Position numbers and translations under genes: made by a program. Under the pieces are notes generated by a model. That model did not search any database. It was not told the DNA's origin and was given only the letters and a program-made list of their open reading frames with translations. This document shows positions 36,935 through 45,619 of a stretch of 64,000 bases of DNA, piece after piece. Source of the stretch: Acetobacteraceae bacterium H6797 (GTDB lineage: Bacteria; Pseudomonadota; Alphaproteobacteria; Acetobacterales; Acetobacteraceae); NCBI GenBank assembly GCA_015223225.1, contig JADFCQ010000006.1:124001-188000 (forward strand). Direction: 5' to 3'. The number at the start of each line of letters is the position of its first letter. Positions within the stretch are counted from its first letter, which is position 1.

Positions 36935-38596
36935 TCAATTGACCCTGCCCAGCAGCCCCCGAGCGATGACCTGCGCCTGAATCTCGGCCGCACCTTCGAA
37001 AATCGAAAGAATGCGCGCGTCGCACAGCACGCGGCTGATCGGATATTCCAGCGCATAGCCATTGCCGCCATGGATCTGCAGCGCGCAATCCGCGTTGCTG
37101 AAGGCGATCCGCGCGGCAAGGAGCTTCGCCATCCCCGCCTCGATGTCGCAGCGTCGGCCTGCATCCTTCTGGCATGCGGCAAAATAGGAGAGCTGCCGCG
37201 CCATCATGGTCTCGGTCGCCATGAAGGCGAGTTTCCCGCTCACGCGCGGAAAGTTCACGATGGGCTTGCCGAATTGCGCGCGATCCTTGGCATAGTTCAG
37301 GCCCAGTTCCAGCGCATTCTGCGCGACACCAAGCGCCCGCGCCGCCGTCTGAATACGGGCGCTCTCGAAGGTTTCCATGAGCTGCTTGAAGCCCTGGCCC
37401 TCGACACCGCCAAGGAGCGACGTGACGGGAACCTCGAATCCGTCGAAAGAAATCTCGTATTCCTTCATCCCACGATAGCCGAGCACGGGAATCTCCGTCC
37501 CGCTCATGCCCTTGGCGGGGAAGGGGTTTCCCTCGCTGCCGCGCGGTTTCTCCGCCAGCAGCATCGAGAGGCCCTTATAACCCTCCTCGGCCGTTCCCGT
37601 TCGCACCAGCAGTGTCATGAGGTCGGAGCGGGAACCATGGGTGATCCAGGTCTTGGCCCCGTAAACCTTGTAGACGTCACCTTCACGAACCGCGCGTGTG
37701 CGGAGGCTGCCGAGGTCGGAGCCGGTATTGGGCTCGGTGAACACCGCCGTCGGCAACACCGCACCGCTGGCGATGGCGCCGAGCCAACGCGCCTTCTGCT
37801 CTTCCGTTCCGCCGAGCCGGATCAACTCCGCGGCGATCTCCGACCGCGTGCCCAGCGAGCCCACGCCGAGATAGGCACCGCTCAGGGCTTCCGAGACCAG
37901 GCACATCGCCACCTTGCCCAGCCCCAGCCCGCCGAACTCCTCCGGCACGGTGAGGCCGAAGACGCCCATTTCGGCAAGTTTCTCCATCAGCTCTATAGGA
38001 ATCAGCTGGTCCTTGGCATGCCATTCTGGCGCGAAAGGCGTGATCTCTGCCGCCCCGAAGCGCAGGAACTGCTCGCGCGTCGCCTCCAGCATCTCGTCAT
38101 CGAGCCCGAGCGCGCCGAATTGACCCTCCGACAGCGCTTCCACCAACACGACTCGCGCCGCCTCCAACCCTTGGCGATCAGAAAGTATCGCCAGGGCCGG
38201 CTCGGCCGCGTATTGCGCCAAGGCCGCAGCGGGCAGATCCATATCCTCCGGCCGGATCATCTCCGACTGGCTCATCGGAATGCCGCCCTGCAACTGCCGC
38301 CCATATTCGGAGAAGCCTAGCCGCAGCATGGCCTGTTCAGCCGCGCCGAAACGGCCCGCTTCTTCCAAACGCCGGGCCCAATGCAGCGTCTGCCGCAGCG
38401 CCTCCACATAGGTCGCCTGCCAAGCGAGCCCATGCGCCGCGTGCTGGTGCTTCTCGAGCAGGGAGGCGCTCGGCTTGCCGCCGGGCGAGACCAGCCCCTC
38501 GAGCGCCCGCCGCGTCGCGTCATGTAGCCGCTCGGCCGCGCTCAGCAGGGCGGCGCAGGGGGCGAGAAGGCCGGGAATGGTGTTGATGGCGGGCAT
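36935..38596 (-). CDS. mcd: Acyl-CoA dehydrogenase, methylsuccinyl-CoA dehydrogenase (Mcd)-like
   Basis: A 553-residue flavoprotein, much longer than ordinary acyl-CoA dehydrogenases (about 380) because of a helical N-terminal extension of about 150 residues (HGLAWQATYVEALRQTLHWA). That extension and length are typical of (2S)-methylsuccinyl-CoA dehydrogenase of the ethylmalonyl-CoA pathway. The core has TAVFTEPNTGSDLGSLRTRA, KTWITHGSRSD, and ALQIHGGNGYALEYPISRVL near the catalytic region. It would form mesaconyl-C1-CoA. It follows the mct-like gene by 11 bases. Other pathway genes (ccr, ecm) are not in the window. Confidence 0.82.
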   Translation of the reverse strand: MPAINTIPGLLAPCAALLSAAERLHDATRRALEGLVSPGGKPSASLLEKHQHAAHGLAWQATYVEALRQTLHWARRLEEAGRFGAAEQAMLRLGFSEYGRQLQGGIPMSQSEMIRPEDMDLPAAALAQYAAEPALAILSDRQGLEAARVVLVEALSEGQFGALGLDDEMLEATREQFLRFGAAEITPFAPEWHAKDQLIPIELMEKLAEMGVFGLTVPEEFGGLGLGKVAMCLVSEALSGAYLGVGSLGTRSEIAAELIRLGGTEEQKARWLGAIASGAVLPTAVFTEPNTGSDLGSLRTRAVREGDVYKVYGAKTWITHGSRSDLMTLLVRTGTAEEGYKGLSMLLAEKPRGSEGNPFPAKGMSGTEIPVLGYRGMKEYEISFDGFEVPVTSLLGGVEGQGFKQLMETFESARIQTAARALGVAQNALELGLNYAKDRAQFGKPIVNFPRVSGKLAFMATETMMARQLSYFAACQKDAGRRCDIEAGMAKLLAARIAFSNADCALQIHGGNGYALEYPISRVLCDARILSIFEGAAEIQAQVIARGLLGRVN

Positions 38597-38607
38597 GGTC
38601 CTCTCCC

Positions 38608-39843
38608 TCAGCCGATGGCCATCTGCGCGGCCTTGGCAGGCCCGGCGATGGTGCCTGCGTCATGCAGCTTGCCGATCTGCGTGCTCGACAGGCCCAGCAC
38701 CTCGCTCAACACCTGATCGGTGTCCTGGCCCATGACGGGCGCCGGCGCCGGCGGCAACCGCTCCAGACCCCCGATCGCCAAGGGCGAGCCCGCGGCGAGC
38801 ACAGACCCCACACCCGGCTGGTCGATATGGCCGAACATCGGGTTCTCCGTCGAACAGCGCCGGTCTTCCTTCACCAGCTGGCCGAAATCCTGATACGGCC
38901 CCCAGAGCACGCCGGAGCCGTCGAGCAGCCGCGTGATTTCGGCGAGGCTCCGCTTCGAGGTCCATGCTTCCAGCACCGCGAAAATCGCTGCGCGCGCCTC
39001 GAAACGCCCGCCCTCGGTATCGAGATCGACGCCCATCATCGGCCCGATCATCGCGAGCTTTTCCGACAGCCCCGTGGCCTTGCCGATGGCGCGCCACTGG
39101 CGGTTGGAAACGGCGACGATCATCACCCGCCGCCCATCCGCCGTGGCGAAATCGCGGCCCAAGGCGCCGTAGAGATCATTGCCCAATGGCTCGCGCACCG
39201 CGCCATTCACCTGGACATCGGCGATGTAACCAAGATTGCCCACGCTCGCGAGCATTACATCCGACAGGGCAAGGGTGATCTCACGCCCCTGGCCGTCCCG
39301 CCGGCGCTGCCGCTCGGCCGCGAGCAGGCCGGTCGAGAGATAGAGCCCCGCCGCGATATCCCAGGCGGGCAGCACATGGTTCACCGGCTTGCCGCCCCGG
39401 CCTGTGGCCATGGGGAAGCCCGAGGCGCAGTTCACGGTATAGTCCACTGCCCCGCTGCCATCGTGATTGCCGGTCAGCCGCGCCATGATCAGGTCCGCGC
39501 GATGCGCCGACAGGGCCTCGTGGCTCATCCATCCGCTGGCGGGCAGGTTGGTCAGCAGAATGCCGCTTTCCTCGCCCGGCTGGGTGATCAGCGCGCGGGC
39601 GATTTCCTGCCCCTCCGGTGTGTTCAGCGCCAGGGAGACGGAGCGTTTGCCCTTGTTCAGGCTCGCCCAGTAAAGGCTGGCGCCCGAGGGCGACAAGGGC
39701 CAGCGGCGATAGTCGATATTCCCGCCGATAGGGTCGATGCGGATCACCTCCGCCCCGAGCTGCGCCAGGGTCATGCCGCCCAGGGGTGCCGCGATGAAGG
39801 CGGAAACCTCGACGATGCGCATACCTCGGAGAATGGTGCTCAT
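38608..39843 (-). CDS. mct: Family III CoA transferase, mesaconyl-CoA C1-C4 CoA transferase (Mct)-like
   Basis: A 411-residue CaiB/BaiF-type enzyme. The N-terminus GMRIVEVSAFIAAPLGGMTL with GAEVIRIDPIGGNIDYRRWP is strongly reminiscent of Chloroflexus-type Mct, the intramolecular CoA transferase of the 3-hydroxypropionate bi-cycle. VDYTVNCASGFPMATG includes the catalytic aspartate expected in this family, and NHVLPAWDIAAGLYLSTGLLAAER and YGALGRDF are further shared blocks. It would move CoA from C1 to C4 of mesaconate. The Mcd-like partner downstream produces the C1 isomer. Assignment is by recalled similarity, not alignment. Confidence 0.78.
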   Translation of the reverse strand: MSTILRGMRIVEVSAFIAAPLGGMTLAQLGAEVIRIDPIGGNIDYRRWPLSPSGASLYWASLNKGKRSVSLALNTPEGQEIARALITQPGEESGILLTNLPASGWMSHEALSAHRADLIMARLTGNHDGSGAVDYTVNCASGFPMATGRGGKPVNHVLPAWDIAAGLYLSTGLLAAERQRRRDGQGREITLALSDVMLASVGNLGYIADVQVNGAVREPLGNDLYGALGRDFATADGRRVMIVAVSNRQWRAIGKATGLSEKLAMIGPMMGVDLDTEGGRFEARAAIFAVLEAWTSKRSLAEITRLLDGSGVLWGPYQDFGQLVKEDRRCSTENPMFGHIDQPGVGSVLAAGSPLAIGGLERLPPAPAPVMGQDTDQVLSEVLGLSSTQIGKLHDAGTIAGPAKAAQMAIG

Positions 39844-39900
39844 GCCGTTTCCTCTCTCGCCATGCCGTGCCGCATGGTCCTTGCCGGGAGAGTGCCGCGA

Positions 39901-39918
39901 CTTTCCCGGCGGGGAAAG
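39901..39918. promoter_or_regulatory. Perfect inverted repeat between mct and ctaC
   Basis: CTTTCCC-GGCG-GGGAAAG has fully complementary seven-base arms. A further GGGAAA/CCTTTC pair occurs within the next 25 bases. It lies 58 bases upstream of the mct start and 99 bases before ctaC in their 173-base divergent region, so it is a candidate operator for either. Confidence 0.45.
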
Positions 39919-40016
39919 CCCGTGGGGAAATTAGCCTTTCTCGTCCTGCAGAGTGAAAAATCGGCAACCATTCCGTCATCTCAGCATTCTCGCCGGGTAG
40001 GCCGGAGGGGTGCGTA

Positions 40017-41000
40017 TTGCGGAACAGCCCAGTCAGGCTTTGGCTCGCTTTTCTCCCGGTCGGGCTCGCTTTCAGCCTTGCGGGCTGCAGCGGCGAGCAA
40101 TCGGCGCTGGACCCGGCGGGCCAGGAGGCGTCGGCCGTCGCCCGACTCTTCTGGGTCATGCTGTCGGCCGCCGCCCTGATCTGGGCCGTGATGATGGGCC
40201 TCGCGCTCTTTGCCTCGCGCGGGCGCGAGCGCCCCTGGACCGAGCGTGGCGCGATGCGGCTGATCGTCATCGGTGGCGCCGTCATTCCCACCTTGCTGCT
40301 CGCGGCGCTGCTGGCTTTCGGCCTCGGCCTCATGCCGGCGCTTCGCTCGCCGGGCGATGGGCTGCGCGTCGCGGTGCGCGGCGAGCAGTTCTGGTGGCGC
40401 ATCGACTACGAACTGCCCGATGGCAGCCGCCTCGTCACCGCCAATGAACTGCGCCTGCCGGTCGGCCAGCGTGTCGAGTTCCTCCTGACGGCGCAGGACG
40501 TCATCCATTCCTTCTGGATCCCGGCGCTCGGCGGCAAGATGGACATGATCCCGGGCGCCACCAATCGCATCGTGCTGGAACCCCAGCGCTTGGGCCGTTT
40601 CCGTGGGGTCTGCGCCGAGTTCTGCGGCCCCTCCCACGCCCTGATGGCTTTTACCGTCGAGGTGATGGAGCCCGCGGCCTTCGAGGCCTGGCTGGCCGCC
40701 GAACAGGCCCCCGCCGCGGCGCCGGAAGGGCAGGGGGCCGCGCTCTTCCTCGCCCGCGGCTGCGGCGCCTGCCACACCGTGCGCGGCACCGAGGCGGATG
40801 GTGTCATCGGCCCGGACCTGACCCATCTCGCCACCCGCCACAGTATCGGGGCAGGGATCATGGAGAATGATCCGGCGGCGATCGACCGCTTCATCCGAGA
40901 GGTGCAGGAGATCAAGCCAGGCGCCCGCATGCCCGGCTTCTCCATGTTGCCCCCGGAAGAAACCGCCCTGATCGCCCGCTGGCTCGGGAGCCTGAAATGA
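40017..41000 (+). CDS. ctaC: Cytochrome c oxidase subunit II with fused cytochrome c domain
   Basis: A 327-residue caa3-type subunit II. A lipoprotein-like signal (LAFSLAGCSGEQ) and two membrane helices precede the cupredoxin domain. CuA ligands are in VCAEFCGPSHALM (Cys-x3-Cys and His-Met) with DVIHSFWIP earlier. A C-terminal cytochrome c domain has the heme motif CGACH and axial Met in GARMPGFSM. It accepts electrons and passes them to subunit I. The start is TTG 40017 with GGAGG nine bases upstream. The stop overlaps the next gene by four bases. Confidence 0.93.
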   Translation: MRNSPVRLWLAFLPVGLAFSLAGCSGEQSALDPAGQEASAVARLFWVMLSAAALIWAVMMGLALFASRGRERPWTERGAMRLIVIGGAVIPTLLLAALLAFGLGLMPALRSPGDGLRVAVRGEQFWWRIDYELPDGSRLVTANELRLPVGQRVEFLLTAQDVIHSFWIPALGGKMDMIPGATNRIVLEPQRLGRFRGVCAEFCGPSHALMAFTVEVMEPAAFEAWLAAEQAPAAAPEGQGAALFLARGCGACHTVRGTEADGVIGPDLTHLATRHSIGAGIMENDPAAIDRFIREVQEIKPGARMPGFSMLPPEETALIARWLGSLK

Positions 41001-43516
41001 GCGACGAGACCCTCCGCCGCGAGCAGGAAGAGCGTCTGCAGCGCGTCTGGGCCTCGCCGCCCGGCTGGCGCTACTGGTCGGCGGTCAACAATACGGAGAT
41101 CGGCCGCTGGTATACGGCAACGGCCTTCGGCTTCTTCCTTTTCGCCGGCGTGCTGGCGCTTTTCGTGCGCACGCAACTGGCGGTGCCGGATAACGATCTC
41201 GTCTCGGCCGGGCGCTACAATCAGCTCTTCACGCTGCATGGCACGGCGATGATGTTCCTCTTCGCCGTGCCGATTTTCGAGGCTGTGGCCATCCTGCTGC
41301 TGCCCACTATGCTCGCGGCGCGCGATCTGCCTTTCCCGCGCCTTTCCGCCTTCGGCTATTGGTGCTTCCTGCTCGGCGGCGTCTTCGTCTGCGGTTCGAT
41401 TTTCTTCGATGCGGCGCCCGATGGCGGGTGGTTCATGTATCCGCCGCTCACCACCAGCCCGAAGCTCACCGGCATCGGCGCGGATATCTGGCTGCTGGGC
41501 CTCTCCTTCATCGAAGTCGCCTCCATCGCCGCCGCCGTGGAGCTGATCGTGGGCGTGCTGAAATGCCGCCCGCCGGGCATGCGCATCAACACCATGCCGC
41601 TCTATTGCTGGTATGTGCTGATCGTGGGCGGGATGATCCTCTTCGCCTTCCCGCCGCTGATCGCGGGCGACATTCTCTTCGAATTGCAGCGCCTGGCCGA
41701 CTGGCCTTTCTTCGACCCCGCGCGCGGCGGCGATCCGCTGCTCTGGCAGCACCTCTTCTGGATCTTCGGCCATCCGGAAGTCTATATCGTCTTCCTCCCT
41801 TCCATCGCGCTGCTCGCCATGATGGTGCCGAGCTTCGCCCGCCGCCCGATCATCGGCTATTCCTGGATCGTGCTGGCCGCGATCGGCACGGGCTTCCTGA
41901 GCTTTGGGCTCTGGGTGCACCACATGTTCACCACGGGGCTGCCGGCTATCTCGCTCGGCTTCTTCTCGGCCGCATCTGAGGCTGTGGCGATCCCGACGGG
42001 CGTGCAGATCTTCGTCTTCCTCGCGACGATGCTCGCCGGACGCATGGTCACGCGCTCGGTTCCGATGCTCTTCGCGGCCGGTGCGCTGGCCATCTTCGTC
42101 TTCGGCGGGCTCACCGGCGTCATGGTCGCCGTCGTGCCCTTCGACTGGCAGGCCCATGACAGCTACTTCATCGTGGCCCATCTGCATTACACGCTCGGCG
42201 GCGGCATGCTCTTTCCGCTCTTCGCGGGCGCCTATTACTACGTGCCGCTGGTGCTGGGCCGGCAGCTTTCGGCGCGTCTCGGTCGCTGGGTCTTCTGGCT
42301 GATGTTCGCGGGCTTCAACATCACCTTCATGCCGATGCACTTCACCGGCCTGCGCGGCATGCCCCGCCGCGTCTTCACCTATCCCTCGGATATGGGTTGG
42401 AACTGGCTGAACCTCATCTCAACCTTCGGCGCCTTCCTCTTCGCCATCGGTGTCGTCCTCTTCGCCTGGGACCTTTTCTTCGGCATCCGCCGCCGCGAGG
42501 CCTCGCCGCGTGACCCGTGGAAGGCCGGCACGCTGGAATGGATCGGCCCGCTGCCCGCACCCGACCATGGAATCCGAACCGTGCCCGAAATCACCTCCCG
42601 CTACCCGCTATGGGATCAGCCCGAGCTCCGCCGCGAGGTGGCAGAGGGGCGCTGGTACCTGGCCGATGCACAGGAAGGGAAGCGCGAGACGCTCGTGACC
42701 TCCGTGCTCGATGGCGAGCCTGAACAATGCCTCCGCGTGCCCGGCAACAGCTTCATGCCCATGATCTGCGCGCTGCTGATCGGCGCCAGCTTCGTCGGCA
42801 CGGCCTTTCATCTCTACTGGTCCTCTCTCTTCATCGGCCTGGCCGGCATCTTCGGCATCACGGTCTGGCTCTGGCGCGGCACGGCCGTGATCCCCGAGAC
42901 GGGCGAGAAGGATGTCGGACGCGGCCTGCGCCTGCCGCTCTATGTCTCCGGCCCGAAATCGGTCGGCTGGTGGGCGATGTTCATCACCATGTTCGGCGAT
43001 ATGACGGCCTTCGCCAGTCTGGTCTTCGGCTATTTCTACTTCTGGACGGTGCATGACGTCTTCCCGCCGCGCGGGCCGGATGGCAGCCCGATGGGTCCGG
43101 GCCTGCTCTGGCCCGCCCTGGCGGCCGCCCTGCTCCTCGGCGCCTGGGGCGCGATGCTCTGGGCCCGCGCCCGCAATGCCGCCGGCAGCGCCTGGGGCCT
43201 GCGGTTCGGCCTCCTGGTCGCCATGCTGCTGGGCGCTGGCAGTGGCGCCGCCATGCTCTGGGCGCCCTGGCAGGCGGGGCTCGATCCGATGAGCCATGCC
43301 TATCCGGCGACGGTCTGGGTGCTGCTGCTCTGGGCGGCGCTGCATCTGCTGCTCGGCCTGCTCATGCAGGCCTATTGCCTGGCCCGCAGCCTCGCCGGGC
43401 TGCTCACGCAGCGCTTCGATATCGACATCCACAACGTGGTTCTTTTCTGGCACTTCGCCGCGCTGACCGGCGCGGTGACCCTCGCCGTCACCACGCTCTT
43501 CCCGCTGCTGTCCTGA
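40997..43516 (+). CDS. ctaD: Cytochrome c oxidase subunit I-III fusion
   Basis: An 839-residue fusion. The subunit I part (about 1-560) has LFTLHGTAMMFLFAVPIFEA (low-spin heme His), HLFWIFGHPEVYIVFLPSIA (CuB His, Glu and Tyr of the A-type D channel), WVHHMFTTG and VAHLHYTLGGGMLFP. The subunit III part (about 640-839) starts near SVGWWAMFITMFGDMTAFASLVFGYFYFW and supplies the remaining helices. Together it reduces O2 and pumps protons. The start overlaps ctaC by four bases. Fusions of I and III occur in some bacterial and thermophilic aa3/caa3 oxidases. Confidence 0.93.
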   Translation: MSDETLRREQEERLQRVWASPPGWRYWSAVNNTEIGRWYTATAFGFFLFAGVLALFVRTQLAVPDNDLVSAGRYNQLFTLHGTAMMFLFAVPIFEAVAILLLPTMLAARDLPFPRLSAFGYWCFLLGGVFVCGSIFFDAAPDGGWFMYPPLTTSPKLTGIGADIWLLGLSFIEVASIAAAVELIVGVLKCRPPGMRINTMPLYCWYVLIVGGMILFAFPPLIAGDILFELQRLADWPFFDPARGGDPLLWQHLFWIFGHPEVYIVFLPSIALLAMMVPSFARRPIIGYSWIVLAAIGTGFLSFGLWVHHMFTTGLPAISLGFFSAASEAVAIPTGVQIFVFLATMLAGRMVTRSVPMLFAAGALAIFVFGGLTGVMVAVVPFDWQAHDSYFIVAHLHYTLGGGMLFPLFAGAYYYVPLVLGRQLSARLGRWVFWLMFAGFNITFMPMHFTGLRGMPRRVFTYPSDMGWNWLNLISTFGAFLFAIGVVLFAWDLFFGIRRREASPRDPWKAGTLEWIGPLPAPDHGIRTVPEITSRYPLWDQPELRREVAEGRWYLADAQEGKRETLVTSVLDGEPEQCLRVPGNSFMPMICALLIGASFVGTAFHLYWSSLFIGLAGIFGITVWLWRGTAVIPETGEKDVGRGLRLPLYVSGPKSVGWWAMFITMFGDMTAFASLVFGYFYFWTVHDVFPPRGPDGSPMGPGLLWPALAAALLLGAWGAMLWARARNAAGSAWGLRFGLLVAMLLGAGSGAAMLWAPWQAGLDPMSHAYPATVWVLLLWAALHLLLGLLMQAYCLARSLAGLLTQRFDIDIHNVVLFWHFAALTGAVTLAVTTLFPLLS

Positions 43517-43527
43517 GGGAGATCGCC

Positions 43528-43935
43528 ATGGTTCTCCGCCTCCGCGATACCGCCGATCTCTGGACCTTGCTGATGCCGCCCACGGTCTGGGCCTCGCATT
43601 TCCTCTTCTGCTACGTCGTCGCGGCCATCCGCTGCGCGAAGGTGGGCGAGGCGGGGCTCTTCGGCCCGCAAGCGGGCGAGAATTTCGCCGATCTCGGCTT
43701 CGCCCGGCCAGCGATCGCGGCGGGCACGGCCGTGGCCCTGGCGCTGATCGTCATCGGGGCGCGCCAGGCTTGGCGCCATTGGGAATACGGCAGGAGCGCG
43801 CCGCCGCATGACGAGGCGACGGCGGAGGACCGGCAGCGCTTCCTCGCCTATGCCACGCTGCTGCTTTCGGCGCTGAGCTTCGTCAGCGTCATCTTCATCG
43901 CCATGCCCGCCTTCCTCATACAGGACTGCCGGTGA
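43528..43935 (+). CDS. Small membrane protein of the caa3 oxidase operon
   Basis: A 135-residue protein with three predicted membrane helices (LMPPTVWASHFLFCYVVAAI; ARPAIAAGTAVALALIVIGA; LLLSALSFVSVIFIAMPAFL). I do not recognise a named family with certainty; similar small proteins occur between oxidase subunits and ctaG and may aid assembly. GAGGGAGA is just upstream of ATG 43528. It overlaps ctaG by four bases. Confidence 0.75.
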   Translation: MVLRLRDTADLWTLLMPPTVWASHFLFCYVVAAIRCAKVGEAGLFGPQAGENFADLGFARPAIAAGTAVALALIVIGARQAWRHWEYGRSAPPHDEATAEDRQRFLAYATLLLSALSFVSVIFIAMPAFLIQDCR

Positions 43936-44540
43936 TGCGGGGCACGGCGCTTCTCGGCGGCGTCACGGTGCTGGCCCTGGCCTGGGCGGGGCCCATTCCC
44001 GCGCTGCTCGGCCCCAGCTTCAGCGGCGGCATGGTGCGGCATATGGCGCTCGTCGCCCTGGCCGCGCCGCTCCTCGCCATCGGCCTGACGGGCACGCGCT
44101 TCGACCCGACGCGCCGCTGGCCGCGCCTCCTGGGCCCCATCGCGGCCTCGCTCGTGGAATTCCTCTTCGTCTGGTCCTGGCACATGCCCGGCCCGCATGA
44201 GGCCGCGAGCGAGAACCTCGGCTTCCGCGCGCTCGAACAGGCGAGCTTCCTCCTGGCGGGTCTGCTGCTCTGGCTCTCGAGCATCGGTCCCGGCGCCCAA
44301 GGCGCGGGCGGCATCCTGGCGCTGTTGCTGACCTCGATGCACATGACGCTGCTCGGCGCGCTGCTCACCCTCGCCCCCCGGCCGCTCTACCACCATGAAG
44401 CCTGCCTCGGCCTGACGGTGCTGGAGGATCAGAGCCTGGGCGGGGTGATCATGCTGCTCGTCGGCGGCCTGGCCTATATGGCCGGCGGCCTCTTCCTGGC
44501 CGCGCGGCTGCTGCGTGAGGATGCGAGGAAGCCGGCATGA
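43932..44540 (+). CDS. ctaG: Cytochrome c oxidase assembly factor, caa3-type CtaG
   Basis: A 202-residue membrane protein with about five or six helices. FSGGMVRHMALVALAAPLLA, FLFVWSWHMPGPHEAA, RALEQASFLLAGLLLW and TSMHMTLLGALLTLAPRPLYHHE are conserved blocks of the caa3-type CtaG family, and their histidines and methionines suit copper handling. This is the Bacillus-type CtaG, unrelated to Cox11. It overlaps both neighbours by four bases. Confidence 0.9.
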   Translation: MMRGTALLGGVTVLALAWAGPIPALLGPSFSGGMVRHMALVALAAPLLAIGLTGTRFDPTRRWPRLLGPIAASLVEFLFVWSWHMPGPHEAASENLGFRALEQASFLLAGLLLWLSSIGPGAQGAGGILALLLTSMHMTLLGALLTLAPRPLYHHEACLGLTVLEDQSLGGVIMLLVGGLAYMAGGLFLAARLLREDARKPA

Positions 44541-45619
44541 CCATTCGCCTGACATGGAAGCGCCTGTTTCTCGGCCTGGGCGGCCTGGCGCTCGGCGGCC
44601 TCTTCGTCATCTGGATCGGCATTTTCAACATCGGCGCCACGGGCGGGCATTGGGCCATCACCGACTGGCTGCTGCATGGCGCGATGCGCAGCTCCGTCCG
44701 CACTTATTCCCTTCTGGTCGAGACCCCGCCGCCGCTCGCCGATCGCGCGCTTCAGGCGCGCGGCGCCGGGCATTACGCGGAGGGCTGCGCGCCTTGCCAC
44801 GGCGCGCCTGGCGAGCCGCAGAACCCCGCCATGCGGCGCAGCACGCCGCCGCCGCCCGATTTCTCGCGAGGCATCGACGACTGGGGCTCGAAGGAGCTGT
44901 TCCGCATCGTCCAGCACGGCGTGCGCTTCACCGGCATGCCCGGCTGGATCGTGCCCGAACGGCATGACGAGGTCTGGGCCATGGTCGCCTTTCTCGAAGC
45001 CATACCCCGGCTTTCGCCCGAGGAATACAGGCGCCTCTCGGCCGGCGAAATGGCCGGGAAGCCCCTGGGCGGCGAGGGGTTTGAGGGCCTGCTGAGCGAT
45101 TGCGCCCGCTGTCACAATGCCGATGGCCTGGGCCGGGATGGCGCCGCCTTTCCCCGTCTGGCCGGCCAAAGCGAGGCCTATCTCCTTCACGCCCTTCGCG
45201 CCTTTGCTTCGGGCGAGCGGGCCAGCGCCATGATGCGCCTGCCGACGGAGCGGCTGGACGAGGCCGAGATGCGCGCCCTTGCCAGCCATTACGCCGCCTT
45301 GCCCTGGTCCCCGGCGCCGCAGAACTTTCCCGCCGAACAACTGGCCCTTGGCGAGCGTATCGCGCGGGAGGGCCTGCCGGCTGCGCAGGTTCCCTCTTGC
45401 CTCTCCTGCCACGGGGCCGAGGCACGGGCGCGCAATCCTGCCTGGCCGCGGCTGGACGGCCAGCACGCGCCCTATCTGGAGAACCAGCTCGCGCTGTTCC
45501 GGAACGGGCAGCGCCGCGAGCCCGTCATGCGCACCATCGGCGACCGCCTGACCGAAGAACAGGCCAGCGCCGTCGCCGCCTGGTTCGCCGCCTCCTCTGG
45601 CGCGTCTCAGGGCCGCTGA
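44537..45619 (+). CDS. Triheme c-type cytochrome
   Basis: A 360-residue protein anchored by one N-terminal membrane segment. It has three cytochrome c domains with heme sites CAPCH (about residue 83), CARCH (about 193) and CLSCH (about 291). The methionine ligands are probably in FTGMPGW, ASAMMRL and REPVMRTIG. It likely delivers electrons to the caa3 oxidase encoded upstream, or is a membrane-bound dehydrogenase-type electron subunit. The start overlaps ctaG by four bases; its last 13 bases overlap the converging DUF6525-like gene. Confidence 0.9.
   Translation: MTIRLTWKRLFLGLGGLALGGLFVIWIGIFNIGATGGHWAITDWLLHGAMRSSVRTYSLLVETPPPLADRALQARGAGHYAEGCAPCHGAPGEPQNPAMRRSTPPPPDFSRGIDDWGSKELFRIVQHGVRFTGMPGWIVPERHDEVWAMVAFLEAIPRLSPEEYRRLSAGEMAGKPLGGEGFEGLLSDCARCHNADGLGRDGAAFPRLAGQSEAYLLHALRAFASGERASAMMRLPTERLDEAEMRALASHYAALPWSPAPQNFPAEQLALGERIAREGLPAAQVPSCLSCHGAEARARNPAWPRLDGQHAPYLENQLALFRNGQRREPVMRTIGDRLTEEQASAVAAWFAASSGASQGR

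Noticed and set aside
36935-38596. Ordinary short-chain acyl-CoA dehydrogenase for fatty-acid oxidation
   Set aside because: The 150-residue N-terminal extension and the adjacent Mct-like gene are not features of beta-oxidation enzymes.
40406-42340. 644-residue minus-strand open frame opposite the oxidase genes
   Set aside because: Antisense to ctaC and ctaD; composition dominated by Glu, His, Arg and Asp, as in the other shadows.
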